Shown here piece by piece: positions 57,551 to 64,000 of a stretch of 64,000 nucleotides of DNA. Under the pieces are notes generated by a model. It saw only the letters and a program-made list of their open reading frames with translations, made no database searches and was not told the origin of the DNA. The position numbers were made by a program, and so were the translations under genes. How positions within the stretch are numbered: the first letter of the stretch is position 1; every line of letters begins with the position of its first letter. The stretch is from Vesta saturnalis (lineage: Eukaryota > Arthropoda > Insecta > Coleoptera > Lampyridae), in NCBI GenBank assembly GCA_036346205.1, contig JARFJB010000102.1:1698501-1762500 (forward strand). Reading direction: 5' to 3'.

Positions 57551-57843
57551 GCTCGTTCAGCTACAATGATGGATTCCCAACATACATACATTAAGTATGT
57601 ATGCATGGTGGGATTAAGAATAGGTAGAGTCACAATAGGATTGAAAGGAACGGAATTAGTGTTCTGAGGGGGAAGATACTACCCCAGCATACGCCTACAT
57701 GGCCGCACATGGTGTACGTATTTGCAGTAACCACGCTGCTAAATGTGTTTGAGGAAAACTCCCTGAAAGAACATCAGGAATCGAACCCATTACCTCCTGA
57801 ATGCTAAGCAGATCATGTTACCACAACTCCACTAGCTCGGTAA
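57551..57843 (-). mobile_element. tRNA-Ala-derived SINE
   Basis: On the minus strand the head begins TACCGAGCTAGTGGAGTTG, which holds an A-box-like TAGTGGAGTTGTGG. It continues through an anticodon loop TTAGCAT (anticodon AGC, alanine) to GGAGGT and a B box GGGTTCGATTCC. A ~220-bp tRNA-unrelated body follows, with a palindromic ATACATACTTAATGTATGTAT segment. A second copy lies at 37197-37446. The head can act as an internal RNA polymerase III promoter in this family of elements. Confidence 0.85.
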
Positions 57844-57879
57844 AAAAGGTGGTACCTACTTAAGTTAACCTGTTCAACA

Positions 57880-58335
57880 AAAATAATCTAATTTGCGTTA
57901 AATCAGATAAAGATCACACTTATATATTTCAAATTGAGGTCCTATATTTCAAAGATATGTGAAAGAAAATTTACAAAACTTCAATATCTGCTTTACAGAT
58001 TTAGAGAAACAACAAATTTTATACAATAACCCACAGTCACCAAAACTGTACTAACTTACATTTTAAAGTACAATTCAAAACATTCCATTATGAATTTTTT
58101 AGAAGTTATGGTGTTAGCTTTCAAAATTGATACCAATGTTCTTAGATATTTATGTCATGCCAAAGATTTAACTAACGACATTTTGTAGGTAGGGTGCTTA
58201 TAAATTGAACTGCACATGCTGTAATTATGTTTATATTGGACAAACACTTAGGAACTTTGATATAAGATACAAAGAACACATGAGATGTTAGAAATATAAA
58301 CACTCAGACAATCAAATTATGCCACGCATTTAATA
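57880..58335 (+). pseudogene. Penelope-like fragment with GIY-YIG scrap
   Basis: Left part matches 52030-52330 (AAATTTACAAAACT, TTTACAGATTTAGAGAAACA, TTTTAAAGTACA). At 58195-58290 the frame reads YKLNCTCCNYVYIGQTLRNF and DIRYKEHMRC, the GIY-YIG nuclease. The RT between them is deleted. Confidence 0.8.
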
Positions 58336-58639
58336 GTAAGTAATTAAATATTTGCAATAGGATTACGTTAGTGTATTATAATTAAACACAAATTAAATTA
58401 GTACAAATTTTACGATTTAGCCAAGTAAAGAAGAAAGTGGGTATACTCCCAATGATATTCCAATATTTGGAATTATTGCTTAAGAAGTATGTATTTGAAA
58501 TATAAATGGCATTTTAAAATATCTAGTGTGGATCACCACACGACCTTCCAACCTACAAAATGGAAATTAAAATAATTTTAATTACATTTTTTTAGGATAA
58601 TTATGTAGCCTCTTTTATAATAAGTTAATTACGAAAATA

Positions 58640-59366
58640 TACGTCATTTTAAAAACAGAAGAATAATCTGTGTCAGACAGACGTTCAAACTTCATGGCTG
58701 ACAGAGGTTAATAGATGCTAACTTAAAAAATTAAAAGAAATGAAGTAGCTTTCCTCCGCAAAATGTTGCGTTTAAAATTAAATGTAATGATGATAATAAA
58801 ACGCATAATAAATTAAATACAACCGTATAAATGTAAATGGACAACAATATTAGCGTCGGCTGCTAGACTTTTTCAAAACAATTAAAACCTTAAAATAAAA
58901 TTCTGGTTCCATTATTTCTTTCTACGCAAATTTAACTTCATATCAAAAAAATCGTCGAAATCCGTCAAGCGGTTGTTCTCGCGTGAACTAAATGACCCGA
59001 TTATTTTAATATATAAGACGAGCTTTTCTCGCGCAAAATTTTGCGGTTAAAATTAAATTTACAACATTGTAGAAACAAAAACAATCGTCTATGTCAGAAT
59101 AACGTTTAAAACTGCATGTCAGATTGAGTATTAATATATGTTAACGTAAAAAAAATTCCAAAGCCGCCCGCATCTATAAACATATCGATAATACAGCTTA
59201 AGCATTTTCAATCATATTTATTTAACTTTTCCATTTATTTAAAATTCTGCCTCCGTTATTTCCTTCTATGCAAAATTACCTTCATATGAAAAAAAAAATC
59301 ATCGAAATCCATCAAGCGGTTGTCTCGCAATCCGCGTGAACTAAATGACCCGATTATTTTAATATA
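58640..59366. repeat. Degenerate direct repeats flanking the long-TIR transposon
   Basis: Blocks recur with small changes: ATCGTCGAAATCCGTCAAGC (58952) and ATCATCGAAATCCATCAAGC (59300), GCGTGAACTAAATGACCCGA (58982 and 59331), GCAAAATGTTGCGTTTAAAA (58757) and GCAAAATTTTGCGGTTAAAA (59034). The ending GCGTGAACTAAATGACCCG also appears inverted at the right side of the transposon (about 62255). Confidence 0.75.
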
Positions 59367-62238
59367 CAGGGTGTTACAAAAAAGTAGGCCAATCCGTTAA
59401 CCACACACTTTTCTTATGTCACTTTTCATTTGAACGCTTCCTTTCGATATACAGGGTGTCAAACTTCACTTTTTGAAGTGTATTTTTTATTATCTCTGGT
59501 GTGTTTTAAGATATCGTTTTCAAATTTGGTACAAATGTTACTCTTTTCTAAGTGCACCTTCTGTATGATTTTAAGTAAAAAATTCAAAGAACTAATAGAA
59601 AAATAAGAGGAGTGTAGTAACCTTTAACACCCCCATTTTTTTCTGACGAACGCCTATGAACGTCGCATCCATTTTTTATAGTAGTTTAATGATTTATCTA
59701 ACTATTTTGGCCTTTGTAAACTTTTTATTTGATACTTCTTTTATGACATACTTTTAGTTACACGACTAGGTGTTGCGATTTTTTTAACACTTTTTTTATT
59801 TTTTTAATCAGAAGAAATTCATAATAATAACTTAAAACAATCCAATTGTGCTAATAATTATAATACGAAGTTGGATGCAAATAATTTAATTAAATGTTCT
59901 ATGTGTCCACCGCCTTCGCGAATGCACCTTCTGGCTCTTTTTATAACTGAAAACCGAATATTTTGGAAAATATCCGGTTTCAATCTAAATACCTCTGCAC
60001 CTTCTGCGATGCGATCCCTCAATTGATTTTGATTTTTTATTATTTATTATGCAAAATAAATTTAAAAATAGGCTTATCTTAAAGTTGGTATCAATATCTG
60101 TCAATTACTTCTCTTGTGTTTTAGCTTTATTTGCAACGGTTTCAAAGATATTTGAGTTTGAAAATTCGGCTTATTTTTAGTTTTTTCTAAATAACTACGA
60201 AAGTTGACAACACTGATCAAAACTCAAAACGTCATTTGATTGAATTCTCCCCAATATTGCTAATTTAACCGACTCTGTAACTATTATAATAACAAAGTTA
60301 CCCATAGAAGCTTAGTTAAAAATAAATCCATAATAATGGCTTAAAAAAATCAGTTGAGTTAATAATTCAATACTACGTCGCATACAAAAAAGATTTAATG
60401 TTCGATGCGTCCACAGCCTTCGCGATTGCACCTTTTTATTTTTTTAAATAATTGAAACCTAATATTTTTTATACGTCTTGTCAAATTAATCGCTGTAAAA
60501 ATTTCGAAGGACTTGAGTTCAAACGCTAAACTGAATAATAAGGTATGTCCAATAGAGAGAATATTTTGTAATTTTCTGAAATGACTGATATGATTTTAAT
60601 TATAGGTAAGATTTCAAATAAAATCTCTAGATTGTACATTTTGAATAATCACTCTCACTTTAGGAAAATGTGATTCTAATGCTAGTTTAGCTTCAAGGCG
60701 TTATACAGAAATGTATCCAAATCGGTATCACCCAAAATGGAAATTTTTCTTAAGTTTAGTAAGCCGCCTAAGACACACTGGAAAATTCAAACAACAACGA
60801 ATAGCAACATATGGACGGCCACGTAAAATTACACCAAATCAAGAGGAACAAATTTTGCCAATAGTTGAACAAAATCTGGGTACTAGTACTAGGATTATAG
60901 CTCAACAGATTGGAAATGATATAAATTCGACAGACGTGCATAGAATTTTAAAACGTAACTCATTACATCCATATTATGTGCAAAGAGTACAGAACTTATT
61001 GCCGCAATATTTTCAGGCAAGAAACATCTTTTGCAACTTTCTCTGTAATGAAAATAACCCTAACCGCCGGTTTGTTAGATCCATTTTATTTTCGGATGAA
61101 GCTACCTTTAGGCGAAATGGTATAACTAATATCCACAGCACCCATGTTTGGGCAGATGAAAATCCAAGAGCTCTTGTAGCGACCAGTCATCAAGTCAATT
61201 TTAAAGTAAACGTGTGGGCAGGAATTTTAGACAATTTTCTTTTAGGTCCGCTATTTTTGCCACCAAACTTAAATGCCGAACATTTTTTATTGTTTTTTAC
61301 AAAATGAGTTAACAAATTTACTTGATGACGTACCTATAGCTATTCGTCAAAATATGTGGTTTCAACTTGACGGAGCTCAGCCACATTATGGCAATAATGT
61401 TCGGAACCACTTGAACCAATATTTCCATAATCACTGGATTGGTCGGGGACAGGATGCGCCTATTCATTGGCCACCTCGTTCCCCCGACTTAAATCCACTG
61501 GACTTCAGTTTTTGGGGATTCATGAAAGATTTTGTTTATACGGTTCCAATAATAAATCAAAATCAATTGAGGGATCGCATCGCAGAAGGTGTAGAGGTAT
61601 TTAGATTGAAACCGAATATTTTCCAAAATATTCGGTTTTCAGTTATAAAAAGAGCCAGAACGTGCATTCGCGAAGGTGGTGGACACATCGAACATTTAAT
61701 TTAATTATTTGGATCCAACTTCGTATTATAATTATTAACACAATTGATAGTTTTAAGTTATTATTATGAATTTATTCTGATTAATAAAATAAAAAAATTG
61801 TTAAAAAAATCGCAACACCTAGTCGAATAACTAAAAGTATGTCATAAAGGAAGCATCAAATCAAAAGTTTACAAGAGCCAAAAAAGTTAGATAAATCATC
61901 AAACTACTACAAAAAATGCGACGTTCATAACCGTAAAAAAAAATGGGGGGTTAAAGGTTACCATACCCCTCTTATTTTTCTATTAGTTCTTTGAATTTTT
62001 TAATTAAAATCATACAGAAGGTGCACTTAGAAATGAGTAAGATTTGTCCCAAATTTGAAAACGATATCTTAAAACACACTAGAGATAATAAAAAAAATAC
62101 ACTTTTAAAAAGTGAAGTTTGACACCCTGTATATCGAAAAGGAAGCATTCAAATGAAAAGTGGCATAAGAAAACTCCCCTTATTTTGTCCCAAAAAATAT
62201 TTGGTTAACGGATTGGCCTACTTTTTTGTAACACCCTG
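59367..62238 (+). mobile_element. Long-TIR Tc1/mariner-type transposon, family 1, copy 2
   Basis: 2872 bp between CAGGGTGTTACAAAAAAGTA and TACTTTTTTGTAACACCCTG, flanked by TA on both sides. The left inverted repeat (59367-60035) and right inverted repeat (61552-62238) are about 670 bp and extend into the last ~150 bp of the transposase gene, so the left repeat holds an inverted copy of the gene's 3' end. Inner motif CAGGGTGTCAAACTTCACTT at 59455 and its complement at 62113 form a second terminus-like pair. Confidence 0.93.
60545..61704 (+). CDS. Tc1/mariner-type transposase, nearly intact, with a 58-bp intron
   Basis: Exon 1 (60545-60605) matches MVNRENILEFSEMTDMILIM of copy 1, but its ninth codon is TAA. 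A GTAAGA...TTTAG intron spans 60606-60663. The main frame continues GKCDSNASLASRRYTEMYPN, FKQQRIATYGRPRKITPNQE (helix-turn-helix region), NDINSTDVHRILKRNSLHPY, VRSILFSDEATFRRNG (first Asp), WADENPRALVATSHQVNFKV, NVWAGILDNFLLGPLFLPPN. A frameshift in the T run near 61297 leads to LTNLLDDVPIAIRQNMWFQL, DGAQPHYGNNVRNH (second Asp), WPPRSPDLNPLDFSFWGFMK (third Asp) and EGGGHIEHLI. There are 38 residues between second and third Asp. Except for the TAA and the frameshift it would be about 367 residues. Confidence 0.85.
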
Positions 62239-62254
62239 TATATTAAAATAATCG

Positions 62255-62645
62255 GGTCATTTAGTTCACGCAGATTAAAATATGTAGCTGTTTTAGAAAT
62301 ATTTGATAAAAACCAAAAACTGCCCCTAATACTCCCCCGTCCCCTCTCTCCGCCACAGGATTTCTCCCGAAATCTAGTCAACTGTAAGACAAATAAAAAC
62401 AAGCTTAAATGCAAAACTTTAAGTACGTAGGTATTTTCGTTCTGGAGTTATCGTGAGTACTAACATACATCCACACAGACATACACACAAACGCACACAC
62501 AGACATCCAGACATGATGGCCGATCTTGGCGAAACTTGATCAAAAGTGGTAAAATGAGCTAAGTTGATTTAGCGATATTGAAAAAGAAGTCGATTGCATA
62601 ACCTTCTACACCTACATATATATGATATAATATGTAGGTTGGAAA
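62255..62645 (-). mobile_element. GT-repeat-bearing element, third (partial) copy
   Basis: Minus-strand order matches the copies at 6992 and 10299: AACCTTCTA near 62600, GCCAAGATCGGCCATCATG next to a short GT/AC tract (62463-62510), then ATGTTAGTACTCACGATAAC, AGAACGAAAA, TTAAGCTTGTTTTTATTTGT and GGGAGAAATCCTGTGGCGGA. The GT tract is under 60 bp here, so this copy has the unexpanded form. Confidence 0.75.
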
Positions 62646-62649
62646 GTAA

Positions 62650-64000
62650 AAATACAAAGGATCGTAATTTGCAGAAAAGGGAGAGGCTTAGATAAAAGGA
62701 GTATTTTGCGAATGAGAGAATCTTAAATAGAATAAGTATTTTAATCTATTTAATGAAACAATGATTTTTTAAGCAATTTGAAATATAATAGTTATTAGAA
62801 CAACAGCAAAGCTAGGTTATTATATCACAGATAATTAATTTTAAGTGAAGAATAGTAAATCCAAAATACTTAGAGTAAACAGGTATTAATTAATACAAAA
62901 CAAAAATGCTAGTAATTAAGAAACCGAAATTGGAAGTAGAATTAGGCACAAAATTTAAAGTTAAAATACGAAAAAGAAAATACATTGAGTTTGGTTCTGT
63001 ACTTTGCTAAACGGCATCCACAGCACACGTGGAAAAAAGGTCAACAAACATTACACAAATTACACCATGGTTGAAAAGAACTCATTAACAACCGTGGAAC
63101 TGTAAGATTTAGGAAAATTTTAGAAGTGATAATTACTTAAGTTAACAAGATTTAGTCACCACAAATTTAATAACAGAAAAAATTTTTAATAATAGTATGG
63201 TAATTACAAGTTAAAAAATTGCAAGCGTTAAAAATTTTACTTATAGGAAAGTGTGTCAAAAGTTACGAAATATGACAAATTTGTAGTATTTCGAAATAAG
63301 GTTTTTATTGTCGATGTGAAACATAAAAGTCAATGTATAGAAACAAAGTTAAAGGAACTGAAAATTATTGTAAGAAGAGTTAAATTTAAATTTTGAAATT
63401 TTATTGACAGTAAGTTAATAAATGAATTAGTAGAAAATTTTTTGAAGTAATGAGAGAACTTTGATACAGATCTTAAGAGAAGAACTGATCTAAAAGTTAC
63501 AGGGGAATTAAAACGCAATTAATTACATTTCACATAAATCAATAGAACCTAAATGAAAAGTCACCCTGATAGGAAGAATAAGTAAATACGATGTGAAGGT
63601 CCAAAAGGAGACAAATTTTGTTTAGGGGAGAAATTTAGGTATTGGTCTCGGGCACTTGCCGAAAATTATATTAACGAATAAAGGTATAGGGTAATACAGC
63701 AAAGTATTGAAATGAAATAAGCGCTTATCAAGGAATATTATAAATGAGTATTAGAATAAATAATAATTATTATTATGGATCAATTAATTTAAAAGAGATG
63801 TAAGAGAAATGAAAATAATTTCTTGTGAATACTTATTGTGAATCTTAATGTTTATTGAATGTATTGAATCCACTGTACTTGAATAAAAGAATTAATTACT
63901 GAATATACATTATGTATACATGGAGAGAGGTGAATCTAAAAGTATGATAGACTTGATAGTGTATGATGAACGGCTTAGAAACCTGGTGGAAGACACAAAA
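62650..64000. other. AT-rich stretch without recognised genes
   Basis: No repeat partner or protein motif recognised up to the right edge of the window. The small frame at 63330-63518 is probably chance. Confidence 0.45.

Overview
The window looks like intergenic DNA from an arthropod, most likely an insect. It is AT-rich, full of simple repeats, and almost every stretch that can be read as protein is a transposable-element fragment. I found no convincing host gene, no rRNA and no intact canonical tRNA gene. The insect call rests on the mix of elements (mariner, Tc1, several insect-type Tc1/mariner relatives, BEL/Pao, I-like and CR1-like LINEs, Penelope-like elements); species and chromosome cannot be read from the sequence.

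Layout: 1-7 kb holds a CA repeat, a decayed coding-like stretch, a deleted mellifera-type mariner, a long hairpin and a LINE reverse-transcriptase scrap. At 7-12.3 kb are two direct copies of one GT-repeat-bearing element, separated by a Tc1/mariner-type transposase pseudogene with a 46-bp intron; the second copy truncates that gene. At 15.1-22.2 kb lies a tandem segmental duplication (2.8 and 4.3 kb units, 3-bp filler). Each unit carries a Penelope-like end with hammerhead ribozyme motifs, an internally deleted SETMAR-type mariner and the end of a long-TIR DNA transposon. At 21.8-27.3 kb are two adjacent long-TIR DNA transposons of different families. At 27.7-33.5 kb is a BEL/Pao retrotransposon with two ~550-bp LTRs, without a protease, with gaps in its reverse transcriptase, and preceded by the 3' end of a second copy sharing the left LTR. 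At 34.6-36.8 kb is an I-like LINE on the minus strand with TAA repeats at both ends. At 37-41.1 kb are a SINE copy, Penelope scraps, several minisatellites and a pogo-like transposase fragment. A perfect 96-bp palindrome sits at 42.7 kb, and a Tc1 element with a damaged catalytic core at 45.7-47.1 kb. At 47.6-54.2 kb is a cluster of Penelope-like fragments in both orientations, then a 34-unit 7-bp satellite, a CR1-like LINE with a single in-frame stop (55.6-57.1 kb), a tRNA-Ala-derived SINE (57.5-57.8 kb), another Penelope scrap and a nearly intact long-TIR transposon (59.4-62.2 kb). The last ~1.4 kb holds nothing I recognise.

The most notable observations are: (1) a long-TIR Tc1/mariner-type family whose ~670-bp inverted repeats include the last ~50 codons of its own transposase gene, present twice and with a related design in at least one other family here; (2) a short 5' intron conserved in both copies of that transposase; (3) a well-formed hammerhead ribozyme motif at 18312-18356, with sister copies in opposed orientation at Penelope-like termini; (4) the tandem duplication with filler DNA; and (5) the perfect palindrome. 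Frameshifts and stops are widespread, so apart from the 59.4-kb element nothing here looks able to move autonomously.
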